A DNA stretch of 64,000 nt, taken from assembly GCA_009733575.1 (NCBI GenBank), contig ML769383.1:186001-250000 (forward strand). The letters are read 5' to 3'. The DNA is from Gymnopus androsaceus JB14 (taxonomy: Eukaryota > Basidiomycota > Agaricomycetes > Agaricales > Omphalotaceae). This document shows, in pieces, positions 1 through 12,600 of this stretch (its first letter is position 1; each line of letters begins with the position of its first letter). The notes beneath the pieces were generated by a model. The model saw nothing but the letters and a program-made list of their open reading frames with translations. It was not told the DNA's origin and did no database searches. The translations under genes and the position numbers were made by a program.

Positions 1-611
1 TGTCTCTATCTTGTCCGCTTCTGTATGATATATCGTACCAGGAGGATTGAAAATTTTGGCATTCGAAGTTACAAGGCGAACATCGTTCTGAAAGTATATG
101 AGTATCCGGCCTGGGAAAAACAGGAGACGCGACGTACTGTGAAATCGTCTAGTGACCGATACTTGCCTCTAGCAACTTTGTTGCCAATGGTACCGAAGTC
201 CATGGGTGTCTTTACTAGATCACTGTACCCCGGAACCTGCTTCACATCGACAGGCTCTAAAAAGAAGCCATAATCATCTTTTCTGCCATACAAGTTAGGC
301 AAGTCTCAATAAGGAATCAACAGCCCTCACTTTTTGATGTTGGCTATAAGCTTGGCGAGGACCTCTTTCAAGGGCTTTAGCTTTGCAGGGCGAGGGGGTC
401 GCTTTGGTTTTGGTGAAGCATCTCCAAAGTGAAAAGCTTTCGATTTCGACTTTTTGCCTGCTTTGGCCTGTTGTATAGATTTGAGAGAAGGAAGAACGAG
501 AGTGAGGCCTGATCCTAGTCTTTTAGAGGGTTCTTGTGGAGAATCTGGACGGCTGTCGATATCAATATCGTCTACCGAAAGAATGTCTTCAAAATCCTCG
601 TCCATAGTCAC
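1..611 (-). CDS. Bromodomain protein, BRD7/9-like (5' part; runs off the window start)
   Basis: Likely acetyl-lysine reader in the nucleus. Three exons are visible on the minus strand, at about 611-331, 282-138 and 87-1, separated by introns of 48 and 50 bases with GT..AG ends. The first 95 residues are acidic then Lys/Pro-rich and look unstructured. The bromodomain follows: a segment reading FFLEPVD, then PGYSDLVKTPMDFGT typical of the ZA loop and helix A, and in exon 3 the NAKIFNPPG stretch, which carries the acetyl-lysine-binding Asn. The PMDFGT helix and general layout resemble the BRD7/BRD9 class. The start is the first ATG of the open frame; a second ATG lies two codons later. The C-terminal part lies outside the window, so any further domain is unseen. 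Family assignment is strong, subfamily is inference. Confidence 0.85.
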
Positions 612-895
612 TGTCAGGTGAGATAATAGATTAGATTACGGAAGCGCGCGCAGATACTAGCGCTCATCATATCTTGTATTTGAACCACCATGACCTATTA
701 AGGGCTGGAACTGCTCTTACTGCTGTCAAACGCATTCCTCTAACATGCCTGGTTATTTAATACTACATAATTGTTTGAAAACTTTTACTGACGAGCCCTC
801 CCGCAGTCCCGACCCGTACCCTTTGCTTTCGACTCGGTTTCCTCCTCAGAAGCGGCTGCTTTGCATGGGTATGCATCCACTAATTTATTTATTAC

Positions 896-1364
896 ATGTC
901 ACTCATTTCAGCGTTTAGCCAGAAAGCGAAAACACCTATAATCGCTGGAAGTATAGTTGGAGGTAAGAGCGAGCGAGCGAATGTTTCAACTTTCAAATCA
1001 CTCTCACCAAACTCATATATATCCCTTAGGCTTGATGGGTTTAGCATGGATCCTTGGATTCGCTATCTACTTTCGTAAACGATATAAACGGAAAATGCGC
1101 AACCAGGCCATTGCAGCTGGGAAGCGAGAGGCGATAAAGAACAAGGAGGAGCCTCAAGAAAAGATCGTCATACCTCCAGATCCAGCTCTTCTCATGGGAT
1201 ATCAACCGGGAGAACGCTATGTACGAGAGAAAGGGGAATTTGAACCACCTGCAGTCACAACGTCACCTTCTGGTGAACCTACCCATCATCCAACCAATAT
1301 CCAGCATCACAGAGAAGTCACATACCCCTCCATGACATACATAAGTATATTTTTACAGCCTTGA
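896..1364 (+). CDS. Small single-pass membrane protein, function unknown
   Basis: Exon 1 reads MSLISAFSQKAK and is joined by an intron at about 961-1029 to a long second exon. The join creates a continuous hydrophobic helix (IIAGSIVGG into LMGLAWILGFAIYF) followed at once by a basic stop-transfer run (RKRYKRK), so one membrane segment near residues 12-36 with the C-terminus probably cytosolic. The remaining roughly 90 residues are polar with a PPDPALLMGYQPGERY stretch. The N-terminus is uncertain: another acceptor at about 804 would place a Ser-rich exon (SVSSSEAAALH) upstream, in frame through an intron beginning GTATGC, and would give a short extracellular region. I could not find that exon's own start codon. 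No family recognised. Confidence 0.55.
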
Positions 1365-1417
1365 AATACATTGTTGTAGTTACGATTCGCGTTATACTTA
1401 TCATTTACTTGTATTCT

Positions 1418-4400
1418 TCAATCACAGAATGCTCCCAAGCTCGCGGGCTAAACGATGTGTGAATATTGATCTCGAGTACTATAGACGGGAAAAAGCCTTA
1501 CTGCTACGTTCTGAGCGTATCTGTAAAGGATACCTCGGCGCACATTGAGTGCACTCTTGCCCGACGCTTGCCATTCTTCATGGCGTCGTTTCTGTTCTGC
1601 TTCGTCAACCAACCAGTTAATTACTCGTGCTTCAGTGTCGATTCTAGCCAAGAATGATCAGCCTGGCGCGCGTTAACGTTGTCAGTTACAAAAGAATCAT
1701 ACACGATTCGATCTCCATCTTTAACAAGAGCGATAGGCCCTCCCTCCCGCGCTACAAATATTCAGAATAAGAGGTCAAGCGCATCAGGAAAATGATCACC
1801 TTCTGGAACAACATGGCTGGAAAGGATTAGTTAAAACTTTGAACCTATTGATATTCGCTCACCCAATGATGAATCCGTGCGACGCTCCTAATGCAGGTCA
1901 GTATTACACGACAAACTGTCCAGATAAAATGTACCTGAGAAACGACCATCTGTGATCAAGGCAGTCGTGCTGCTTAGCCCAGCTCCACTGAGTGCAGCGG
2001 TCTGTCCTAGCATCTAAGGTGAATATAAGGCAGATCAGCTTGCAATGTCACGATATTCCATCTATATCATTCACCTCAGGCATTCCGGGGGCACCTTTTG
2101 GCCCTTGGTATCGGAAAATTAGGACCATTCCTCCCTTGACCTCTCCCTTCTCCAAGGCGGGGAAAAATTCATCGACTCTAAAGGTAGATGCGATGAGAAC
2201 TGTAAAACTGAAAGTCACCATATCCTTACGTGTCAAAGCATTTTCGCAGTACCCTTGAGATTAACGTTCAGTATGTATATCGACTCCGGCTACAATGGAA
2301 AGCATACCTCAAATCGACTGCCTTCTTTCCTGTAATCTTTGCAACAGCAGTTCCCGGCGAGAGGTTCCCGCGCAATATCATGAGGTGACCAGTGGCCTTT
2401 ATAGGATCTTCAAACCTCCGTATCACATCCTGATTATCAAACGATATTTCTTCAACATCGGCCAAGTTTTCTGCGATAGTCTTTCCAGTTACTGTGAGCT
2501 GCGACCCGTCAATGACTGCAGATTAATGTATGCATCAGGATATCATTAGCAAGAGGAAGACATAAACATACGGTCCGGACGATGGTTGAGAATATATTTC
2601 ATGAGGGCAGGGATACCGCCAATGCGGTCAATCTGCAAGTGATGTTAATAAGAGCCTGATTCAAGGAAAGAGACAGCTCACATCTTCCATGTAATATTTA
2701 CCTATAAACCGTAATAAATCAGCAAAGAAGGACACTATATGAAGGAGAATACCTGAGGGCTTAAGGTCGGCAATGAATGGAGTCTTTTCCGAAATTGTTT
2801 GGAAGTCATCGATGCTGAGCTTCATGGAAGTGAATATTAAATCTTTCAAGCCGATTTTTGGCTACCTACCTCAATGTCTGCCGATCGTGCCATGGCCAAT
2901 AGATGGAGTACCTGTAAGATTGTGAGCTTCTGTCAACTAGGTGAGAAGGCATTCAATTATGATACAGCATTGGTAGATCCTCCAAGAATGTTGACGATAA
3001 CGATGGCGTTCAAAAACGACTGGCGTGTGAGGATGTCCCTTCCCAAATGAAGCATAAACTTTCGTTTCTGTGTAGAGATATAAAACACTACCTTGGTTTG
3101 AGATCTAATTCAAGCAGGTTCTTCAAGTACTTTCCAGCCTTCAGACACTCCTGGACTTTTTCTAATTCCGGGTTGCAGTTCAGTAACTATCATTTTATTT
3201 ATTCTTCAAAGTCAACCAACTTGGACTTTCTGCCGGAGTGCTAAACGTTTATGAATAAATCTCGTTGATTTAATCTCGGGTGAAGAACTTACCTTGACGA
3301 GTAAGGCAGGCTCATACCGAGGACTACAAAGCATTGAGCTTGTTATTTATCGCATAAGCTAATCATTTACCTTCTAAAGAGGAGGACATAGTATTGGCTG
3401 TGTACATACCACCGCATGCCCCAGCACCTGAGGAAGAAGGTAAAAGGTCTTTGCAATATAATGTGCATTAAGGACGCACCAGGACAAGCATGGCGCACGA
3501 CATCAAAGCGCTCCTCGTCACTGATTTTCCCTACGCGATAAGCACCTAGGGACAGAAGTCAGGCGAGATCCTTGCACATAGAGATGAATGGATCCACCAT
3601 AGGATTCAAAGGCATCACTGATATTGACGGTTCCTCCTTCCTTGTATCCCATGGAAGGACAGTCTTAGCGACTAGTAAGTTCATGTTTAGCACGATGGTT
3701 AGGATACTTACCAACATGCCTAACACCAGCGGCTATGGTTCCGCCATATACAATAATTGTTGGCCTATTGTGTCGTACTGCAGCCATGAAGCTATTCAAA
3801 CAGCTTGAGTGCTTTAATACTGTGATAATGCGTTTGCGTACCATCCGGGCTGGAATGTACATAATTATTGGATGACTACTATGTTGGAAGAAGAGAGCAC
3901 ACTGACCATATTCTTGTCACATCCAGGGATCGATATGTTACCGTCGTATTTCATACCCTGCAACAAAATTATTCGCGTATCTACTACCTACAACTTCAAA
4001 CTCACCATCACGACCTATGAAGCCTCTCGTTATGAACAGATCTCCAGGAGAGCGCAAACACTAACCGCTAAAGTATGGAAGGTCAGCTACTACGTACGGA
4101 TGACGAGAGTTGGCGAACTACCTTCGATGGAATCTGCAATCAAGTCCCTGGATTCTTGTTAGAAGAGAATATTACTCGGCAAAAAAAAAACTTGGTCGTA
4201 CCGACTAGGCAACGAGTAGCGCATTCCTAAACAGATTCAACAACAACTCCATTCAGGATTACTGGTCAGTCGCATACCATCCGTGCCCATTGTGATTGCT
4301 ATTGCGAGGTAGCATCAGAGTGAATGTTATATTTGAATCGATGTAAGCATACCATCACTGTTATTCCGGGTAGATTGGTTATTATCTTGACGAATAAATG

Positions 4401-4972
4401 AGTACCTACCTAATGCCAATTGTGTTGAACATCAACCCAATCAAATCCTCTTGCGCGCAGCCCTCCTTGACGCGTTTTCCCAGCTCGAGCTGTTGTTTAT
4501 TAATAATTAACGATCAAAACACCGACCTGGCCCCTCATACCAGATGAGAATTGCAAGGATTGCCCTCCCACCAAATCGGAGTAATTCCGATCTTCGAAGA
4601 ACACAATGTTTATTGAGTGCAGGGACAACATAACTTGGGATCTACCTGAGGTTTATTCATATCCTCCTCCGTTAACCCCACAGCGTAGACTACCAGAATA
4701 CACCAGGTCAACCTGAACATCCAATGCATATAACTTTCAATTACTGACGCATAGCTTGCGCGCCACCGTGAATCTATCAGCGAAAGATAGTTGAGAATGA
4801 CGAAGCGACTATTGCAGGATTCTTCGCACCTTATTCTGCGTCAGTTCGGAGGAGATCTTATTGAGCTTCACTCCACTTGGCTTGCCCAAGGTGTGTCTAA
4901 ATCAAGCGAGGTCAGCATTTATTGGATGCATCTCTACACATAGGCTTGCATTTGCACGTCTCCAGAAGACAT
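1418..4972 (-). CDS. ILV3: Dihydroxy-acid dehydratase (IlvD/Ilv3 family)
   Basis: Catalyses the third step of valine/isoleucine biosynthesis, dehydrating dihydroxy acids to 2-keto acids with an Fe-S cluster. It is built from many small exons. The last three are at 1703-1751, 1502-1643 and 1418-1447, ending [12 protein letters not shown]. In order I see [26 protein letters not shown] (first cluster Cys), [25 protein letters not shown] joined to PGC (second cluster Cys), [26 protein letters not shown] (third Cys), [47 protein letters not shown] and VINWLVDE. All are hallmark IlvD segments and no frame break was found. Splicing begins from an ATG at 4972 giving [12 protein letters not shown], which is not a clear mitochondrial presequence, so an upstream exon or a cytosolic paralogue (sugar-acid dehydratase branch) is possible. 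Head-to-head with the gene at 5426. Confidence 0.9.
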
Positions 4973-5425
4973 ATCGATATAGGCTGCGATGGATAATGAG
5001 TATAGGAGAAACAACACGTTCGAGATGGGTGACCAGCTTTAAATACACGATACTCCACATTCTAGCCTCCTATGGGCCCTCACATGGTCAAGTCTACCCC
5101 AATAGCATTGCGAGGATGTACAATTTCCCTCGCCTGATTTGAGCACGAGCTCGAGAGCCGCGCCGCACAAGTGGGTTTGAAATGCTGAACTCGTAAAAGG
5201 AAGCTGCTAAAGTGTTCATAGTCATTTGATAACTAGTTTTGCTAGTCCAGCCGGAGATGCTTGAAGCGTAGACCCGGTTTCGGACCAGGGAAGAACTGGA
5301 AAGTTCAACATTGAATAAGTTCAAAGTAAAGTTTAGAACCGGAAAGCGGGCCGTATAAACAGATCGCGTCGCGTCCTTTTCACGCCACTCATCTTTTCCT
5401 CCCAACACGTTAAACGCGTATCGCT
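4973..5425. promoter_or_regulatory. Divergent intergenic region (453 bp)
   Basis: It lies between the start of the dehydratase gene (minus) and the gene beginning at 5426 (plus), so it must hold both promoters. Open frames here are short and show no conserved motif. I see no clear TATA box or repeated operator. Confidence 0.4.
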
Positions 5426-6285
5426 ATGCCTGAAGAAACATTCAGCGACTCAGACTCGTCGTTCGAGCCCGCCAAAGCCGTACCTCGCAAGCGTAAATCC
5501 GCTGGAGGAACTGCGAATCCGAAAAGGGTCAAAACAGCAGTCGGAGGCTCTTCTTCGAATGGTGTCCTTAACAAAGCAAACTCCCAACTTGCCTCACTGG
5601 TGCTTGAAAATGGCGCCGAATTCTATGAGGAGAACCAAGCGGATGCTGCCGATGCCGTTGTGAAGCTGGCAGTATATGTCAAGGAACTCGAAGCTGCATT
5701 GGCTGAAGCCAAGTCGTCCGAAGGTGTACCAGCAGCCAGGCGAAAGACGAGAGCTGAGCTTGAGGCTGCTGCGGATAAGATCGCAAAGGCTGCTGTTAGT
5801 GGAATCAAGAAACAGATGTCGGTTAGTGACTTCTTAAAATCTTTGTTCCCTGCTGTTTAACAGATCGTGTGTAGTGGAAGCCGAGTTGCAAAACCAACTC
5901 TGCTAAATGGTCGTACGATGGTCTTTGCACTGACGCAGAGGTTTTTGGTATCTTGTTGGGTCTGGATGGTCCGGTCACTTGGAAAATGAAGAAATTCACA
6001 AAGGAAGATTTTGAGAATGCGCTTGGCTCTATCGAAGCCTCGGTGAGGTTCGCGCCTTTCTTACTCCAACAGTCTAGCCAATCACTGACTAGCGATAGGT
6101 ATGACACGCTTTGCATCACTGGCAATGTTAACGTGCGCTACAACTCTGATTCCAGCGAGTTCAAGTTCAGCGGAACCTATGGCAGGGGTATTGAAGGATT
6201 GGCACACATACTCGAGAGGCTTTGGACATGTTCCAGCAGAAATCGCTCTCAATTCACTGTTAATATTTCTATGTTCGTGTATTAA
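5426..6285 (+). CDS. Conserved basidiomycete nuclear-type protein, function unknown
   Basis: The N-terminal 40 residues are acidic-Ser then strongly basic (RKRKSAGG, PKRVK), resembling a nuclear localisation signal. Residues about 60-130 are Ala/Glu-rich and probably helical (ENQADAADAVVKLAVYV). Exon 1 ends at KKQMS. An intron running from GTTAGT to GTGTGTAG leads to an exon starting WKPSCKTNSAKWSYDG, in which W, C and FGILLGLDGP alternate with a WKMKKFTKEDFENALG helix. A second intron (GTTCGC..GATAG, about 54 bases, with CTGAC branch site) would join ASVR to YDTLCITGN; reading through it is also open. The protein ends near EFKFSGTYGRG plus a tail. The regular W/C/FG spacing suggests a small folded C-terminal domain. 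I do not recognise a named family. Confidence 0.6.
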
Positions 6286-6368
6286 TTATGAAGGTGCACA
6301 ATAGCCTCGCGCATGATATGTACATAAGTGTGGAATGAAAAGAGTGACTGAATTGGAGGATAGGTATT

Positions 6369-9300
6369 TTAGCAGCCATCATACTGTAATAGGACAGTCA
6401 GGACAAAAAACCGCTATGCCAAGGAAATAAATACCTCTGAGTTTTTCGGTTTTTCATACATCCACGACGTAGCATTTACATCTGAGCATGTTTTCAGTAC
6501 AAGGTGCAGGGAGAGAGAGAGCGCACGCACTGGTGTATGCCTGAGGATGGTTTGCGATATAATCCATAGTCGGATACCCTTCCGGGTCACAACCGACATT
6601 TATGTGTCCTTTCCGCTGATAGACACGCACGTAGTCCACAAGCATCTCTGCAGGGAACTGCATTGTTGAGAGGTCGATAGTCTGCCAGTTGTCTGGATAA
6701 ACGCGTTAAACGAGAACGGAGAGCACGTCAAAGGTCACGTACGACTGATACCCAGATTCAGCACAATACTCATTGGCTCTTCCGAAATCAACCTCTGTCC
6801 GACTTGACTACCAGTATCCGGACCAACAGCGGAGCCTGACAGTCGGGCTGTAGGGGCATCGTTTACTTGCCAGGTAATGAACCCATCGGAACGTGAAGAC
6901 GCGTCAGAGAAATACTCGAACCCTATGCCGACAAACACAAGGTCAAGGAGAAATATAAGATAAAAGTTATGAGACACATGCCGTAGGTGACAAACTGCGT
7001 TCCGCTTCCCTGCAAATCCAGTACTCGGGACTTTACTCAAAGATGAGACAGCCTGCTGAACAGCACTCCCATGGTAGCCATTGAGCCTCGTCTGCGAAGT
7101 ATCCCAAATTTTGAACTCATCGTCCGTGTCCTACCGAAAATAAACACACATTCTGGATGGATAAAGTATACTCACGTTGGTGAACTGATAATCATGCGTG
7201 AAAGGCGCAAATTGGGCCGATTGGGACACAACCTGTCCAGTGGGCTCGGTTTTGTCCTTCTCTGCCTCGAGAATATCGATCTCCGGAGCTCCCCTACCCA
7301 GCCAAGATTGCGAGGAGGAGCGGAATGGGCCTGGATGTTCTGGAGCGTAAGAGCTCGAGGGAGGGCATGTGCATGACCTTCAGAATTAGTGGATTAGACC
7401 TCCGACCACAGATGTACATAAGAGAAAAATGAAAGCTCACGACAATCTTTGCCCGGACAGCCAACTCAACTCGTAGTTGTACTTGCGGTCTCGACTGATC
7501 CGAATGTAATGCGGCGGCTGGTCCAGAGCCATCCTTATATGTTTGATTCGGAAAAGTACCAACATCGCAGGAGTCATATCTGAAGAGATCAGTTAAATCA
7601 AGTGGAATAAAATGCGGGGCGAGTATCCGGGAGCAAAAAGAAACATATTATATAATCGCATATTCTGTTTTGATCTTTCTCTGCCACAACCAACCGCGAC
7701 TGCTATAGTTTTCGTCGCAAGGTCCAAGATAGGAGTACTCACGAGTAAGGCCACATGCCGTCTGTGGTTGCCTCGAAGCCCGGTCGCCCGAGATTTCCCT
7801 TGAGCATTGTAAGCATCACACGATGTATTAGAGACAGAGTGCGGTACTAACCATAGTCCATGCACCAGGCCAGTAACCCTGCGTGTTTTCATCGGGACCA
7901 GGTAGAACAATTGCCACTTCAATGTAGCCGCCTATCCAGAATTGAGTCAAGCTCCCACCATCAACGCAGAAGGTGAATACTGACTCGAGAAACAAAACTT
8001 ATTCCAACTTTGCAGCATCCCGCTCCTGTATGTCAGATTATGATTCCCATCGAGCGTAAACGGCGCCGAGCTATTTGGCGTTAACTTTGATTGAGTCGTG
8101 TCGGCCGAATCCATGGTGATGACCAGTGCGCCGCCTCGTGTCGTTACTTGCCTTGGGTCGTACTAGTACAAGGAGAAATGGTTGGTTAGGAACCACCGAA
8201 TGGAGCGTAAACTTACCCATTCTAGATCACTAGTGGCTCCGTACCAAAGTTTTGTGCTTCCCAGAAGGGATCATCTCCTATTAAACAGAAGAACGGTCAG
8301 GTGAATGGCCTGAATGGAACAAAACCCCTAATTCTCTAGCCGTCCGCGCGCACGTAAATGACTTTAACCTTGCTGCCACTGGCAACTTACGGAAGTGCAG
8401 CCAGCATATATATGCTGAAGGTACCCCATCCGCATTCCCCTCGTTGTAGCGCTGCATCGCTCCTCACTCTCCAATGTTCAGGAATCGCGTCCATACCTGC
8501 TCTACACACATACTCTAAAACATAACTCACCAGCATAGAATGTCCTGCCATCCACTTCAAACTCGTCGCTGAACACCAAATCGTACTCTTCCCCGTCATA
8601 ACCTATTTTTCCATGGGGGATAAACAAAATAGAAAACTAAAAATTGAACAAAAATTGACCTATTCTCGACTTGGCGGCGTCGGGTGTATATGCGTCCACT
8701 AGAGTGGGAGTATTGGGGAAGACAGGTACTGGAGCCTGGCCTGTGCCGTTTATCCTGGAGAGAGAAACGTCGGTTTTGTTTGGAGTGAAGAGCCGAGGAA
8801 TTCAAGGCCGCTCGAGGACGTACTGGATATTCTCACTGATCGCCAGGTTCCTTTGATTGTTGATAAAGAAATCTACTAGTGGATATCCAATGAAGAGGAC
8901 TAATAAACTATCAAATACAGTAAGAACCTTATTGACGTGAAAAAGAAAACCCACTTACGCCAGCATCACCACCAATAGCATTGTTACATTTTGTAGGCCT
9001 CTCCATGGAAACCTTCCACCGGCCAAGCCTCCTCGAGAAAGCACCTCGAAAGAACAGTTCAAGTAGAATAAAAGACCAAGATCGAATTCAACTTACCTTC
9101 TTCTTGGGTTCTGGATCTGTACTCGAGTTCTCCATCTCGTCCAAACCGCCTTCCAGATCGATATCCTCGGTATCAAAAACATATAAATAGGGATTAAAGT
9201 CTTCGTATGCGAGACCGACCCGACGCTTTCATCGGCCTTTCCACTTGGTTCAGAACGAAACGACGCATTCGAGGCGGCGTGTGCTATATCAGCTGCTTTA

Positions 9301-9959
9301 GTTGCACTCATCCCCAAACCCAAACCAGCTCCCGCCAGACCGTACATGGAAGGATACTTGCTCTCATCCTCGGATAAAGACATAATAGAGTTCCTAAATG
9401 GCCTGTTTTCGCTTAACCCAAGAGCATGGTTGCTGAATCGAGGAACCGGTAGTCTCAAGGCTGCCTCGGAATCAGCAGCTGGTGGCGTAAGGGGTGCGTT
9501 CGATAATGGAACAGTCGAAGGATCGGAGACAAGGGAAAGTATAGTGGAAGATAATGTGGAGTTTCGAGAGACGGGCCCTGGGATTGTCGATGAGGCAGCA
9601 AAATCGGCTTCGTCTGCAAAGCGATAGAGGATCATTGAACCTCGCGAACGTTCACCGGGGAAAGCGGCTCCTCCAAGGCTTCCTCCTGATCCTGGTGATC
9701 TCCCCAAACCAGAGATGGAGTTGGAATCACTCGAGGCCATAGCTACGCTTCGTTCGACTCCTTGGTCAACTGGCCGACTCAATGGACTAGGGACATGATC
9801 AAATCCAGAATTACTACGGGCAGCATGCGCAGGGCAGGGAGGATCCAGCATAAAGCTTTGGGACACTGGCGATACTGGAGAACTTGAAGGAAGTAATGGT
9901 ACCGAGACTGCGAGTTCCTCGTGCTCGAGCTCAGGTGTGGAGGAGCTCGGTGTTGCCAT
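6369..9959 (-). CDS. KRE6/SKN1-like beta-glucan synthesis protein (GH16), frame broken at four sites; possible pseudogene
   Basis: The KRE6/SKN1 family are type II membrane proteins needed for beta-1,6-glucan assembly in the wall. Exon 1 (from ATG at 9959) is a long Ser/Pro-rich cytosolic tail. A membrane segment follows (LLVVMLALLVLFIGYPLV), then the GH16 domain: YDLVFSDEFEVDGRTF, DDPFWEA, WYGATSDLEW, GALVITMD, SWNKFCFSSGYIEV, GYWPGAWTMGNLGRPG, YDSCDVGTFPNQT, the catalytic APEIDILEAE, FPAEMLVDYVRVYQ and a C-terminal KPKNSEYDGC. Some fourteen introns have intact splice sites. The frame is nevertheless broken by a 5-bp tandem duplication at 9215-9224, a lost base near 8246-8252, an extra base near 7485-7490 and an extra base in the C run at 7008-7010. 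In each case conserved sequence resumes in another frame. Either recent decay or sequence error. Confidence 0.8.
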
Positions 9960-10339
9960 GACTGGTGTAACTTCTAAAGACGTTACTAGAATGCGATCAA
10001 TGAGCCGAATATTGACATACAATAGTGCGCGCGCGCGTAGAAGAAAAATTTTGTTCACCTCAATTCCAAAGATTGTTCGGGAGTTTGGAGGATCGAATTC
10101 TTCACGGCGAGACAGCCAATATATAGCAAGGTCAATGATGGCTGAACGAAAGTGTGGGGTTCTTGTGCGGGGTTCTTGGACGGGGTTCTTGGACGGTTGG
10201 ATGGTTGAGAATTCGAGAACACCCACGAGTATCCATCGATCCGATGTACCGAGTCGCGTTGACGCGTACAGTAATTGAAATCTACGGTATGCAAAATCGC
10301 AAAAATATTGATACAATATCATCGTACATATTTGTTGGC
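9960..10339. other. Intergenic region with 13-bp tandem repeats
   Basis: It lies downstream of PEX5 and upstream of the KRE6/SKN1-like start, both on the minus strand, so it should hold the PEX5 terminator and the glucan-gene promoter. The three-copy repeat at 10156-10194 is the only structure seen. A CGCGCGCG run lies near 10028. Confidence 0.4.
10156..10194. repeat. Tandem repeat, 13-bp unit x3
   Basis: Three copies of GGGGTTCTTGGAC, the first with two changes (TGC for GAC at its end). They lie about 200 bp upstream of the KRE6/SKN1-like start codon. This could be promoter elements or simple slippage. Confidence 0.8.
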
Positions 10340-12600
10340 CTAAAAGTCAAACCCTTCCTTTCTAAACAAATCCAGATTAATTTTCGATTCGCGTTTCGCA
10401 AGCTCTGCTAGATCAGCTCGGTCCTGTAATCAGACAACGTTAGAACGCTAGTGTGCTGATGCTGGCTTTGAAACGTACCATAGAAGACAGAGCTCTCCGA
10501 AGAGTGAACCATAGCTGATCACTAGTCTCTCCAGAAGTCTGCTCTTGAAGTGCCAAGGCACTGAGGAAATGCTCGGCAGCCTCCTTATGAGCGCCGATAT
10601 TTAGACCTGGGTAAAGGCGTTCGGTACACGATAAAAGGATAAAAAGTCAAGCTCACATGCAACGCCCACATTGTATATTGCTCGTGTATATGTCGGTCGT
10701 AGCTGCAATGCCTCCCGGTACGCACCCAAAGCTTCTTCGGGTTTGCTTCCATTTGAGAGCGCGGATCCTAGCCTATTCCACAGTAGATAATCTCCTGGTC
10801 TCTGAGAGAGCGCACTCTCAAAGCAGTCTTTCGCCAATGCATATTCCCCGTTGGTATAGTACAATACACCAAGCCCAACCTGCAAGTCGGGATCGACAAT
10901 TCCTTGGCTATGTTGCTGACGAGCTAGATTGAGAAAAACATCGGTTATCTTGGTATGTGTATCCCATGAAGAGTGCATAGACATTGCTTTGACTGTCTCT
11001 TCAGGTACAGGGTGATCAGGGAAGCGAGCCCGTAACCAACGAAGAAGCATTACATGCGATGCCCTATCCATTGACTCGTTGGTGAATGAAATGGCCAACG
11101 ACTACAGAAGCTCAATTAGACATCGATGTTTCATCAAAAAAAAAGAAAAAAAAGTCATACCATCATTCCAGCACCAGAAGCACCAGCTGCCTCAGCGCGT
11201 TTCACGCCTTCGTTGAGTGCGCGCATTCCCGCTTCTTCGTGCTCATCCATGTTTTTAGTCTCTCCTAAAAGAATCCAAGCTTCATAACCTCCTTCCCCCA
11301 AATCACCCTTCTGTATAGCTGCCTCAAGAAGTAAAGTCGCTTCTGAAAGTGCGCCGTTTTGATCCAGTAAAGCCTTTGCGTCGCTCAGAGGCGAGCTGGT
11401 AGAGTTGGATGGATCAAGATACTTGTTGTTAGTTTCGAAAACATAATCTCCCAAGATTGGAAGGCCATCGTTGTCAAATTTGATCGGTGGATCTCCAAAC
11501 GTCGTAGATTCGATATCACCCAATCCACTTTCCCAAGCCTCCTGCATCGCATTACCGTAGTTCAGATCGTCTCGCTGAGCACTCATGAGCTGATTGAACT
11601 CGGCTTCCCACTTTGCAAGGTCTTCTGCAGGCGGAGGAGCATCTGAGTTTTGAAGATGATCCCAGACCCTGCAACGCGATGAGAATGGCTGATTGAGGAA
11701 ATTCTGAGGGAATATCTTACCTTTTGAAGTCAGAACTAGTTGCCGCTGAATCTTGCAATGAGGTAGACTTGAAAGCTTCATCAATTTCCGACACTCCATC
11801 ATCAACTTCCACGATCTGAGACGTAGCGCTCTCCTGCGGAAGAAAGGCAGCTGCCTGTGCGAAAGCAGCTTCAAAGTCCGCTTCCCGACTCTTACCCTTC
11901 CCTTTTCCAAGATCGGCGATTGGAGGAGTGTAGCTCTGCATCAAAGGAGGACCACCCATGAACATATTAGTGCGAGGCATATAGTTGCCGTACATCCCTG
12001 CTTGTGGCATATAAGATTGCGGTTGTTGCGCTGTGACTAGATGAGAATAGCTAAACAGCCAAACATCACTAGCAGAGCTTACGATCAGAATGCAATAGCT
12101 GTGGCTGAGGGAGCGGCGTTTGACGAGCGCTACCATCGAACTCCGCGGCCCAATGTGATTGGGCCTTGCTTGACTCGAACATGCGCATATGCTGCTGCTG
12201 CTCAGCGACCCATGCTTCGTTCATTTGCGGACTTGAAAGCTCTGGGATGGCGGAAGGAGCAAAGGCTGGTCCGCCATGGTTTGCCTCGAAAAACTGACGT
12301 GCCAAAGCTAGATCCTGGCCTGATGCAGCGGAAGAGGATGCTCCAGGCAGTTGGTATAGCTGCAGAGAGATCGGATGAGTAAAAGCGCTCGTATTTGTCT
12401 TTCATACACACTCTTGAGGAAGAAGGACCCGCGAACCTATCCTGATTAATAATGAACAATTCTGAAGTGCATCGTACTTCCGAGAGCAAACAACATACCT
12501 GTTGGATGCTGCGATCAGCCTCTGTGTGTTTGAGTACTTGGGATAGAGGGTTTGCTGGAGCGGCACATTCAGAGCCCGAAATAAGAGACTGGAAACTCAT
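10340..12600 (-). CDS. PEX5: Peroxisomal targeting signal receptor PEX5
   Basis: Cytosolic/peroxisomal receptor that binds C-terminal SKL-type PTS1 signals through TPR repeats and delivers cargo to the peroxisome. The N-terminus carries the conserved ubiquitination cysteine ([13 protein letters not shown], Cys12). The disordered N-half has WxxxF-type motifs (WAAEF, WEAEF) that bind PEX14/PEX13, plus a QFFEA segment. The C-half is [92 protein letters not shown] and [11 protein letters not shown]. It ends in [14 protein letters not shown]. Exons join without frame breaks; the first ends at SIQQ. It is head-to-head with the ETF alpha gene, 96 bp between start codons. Both products serve fatty-acid oxidation, so co-regulation is plausible but not shown. 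Confidence 0.95.
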
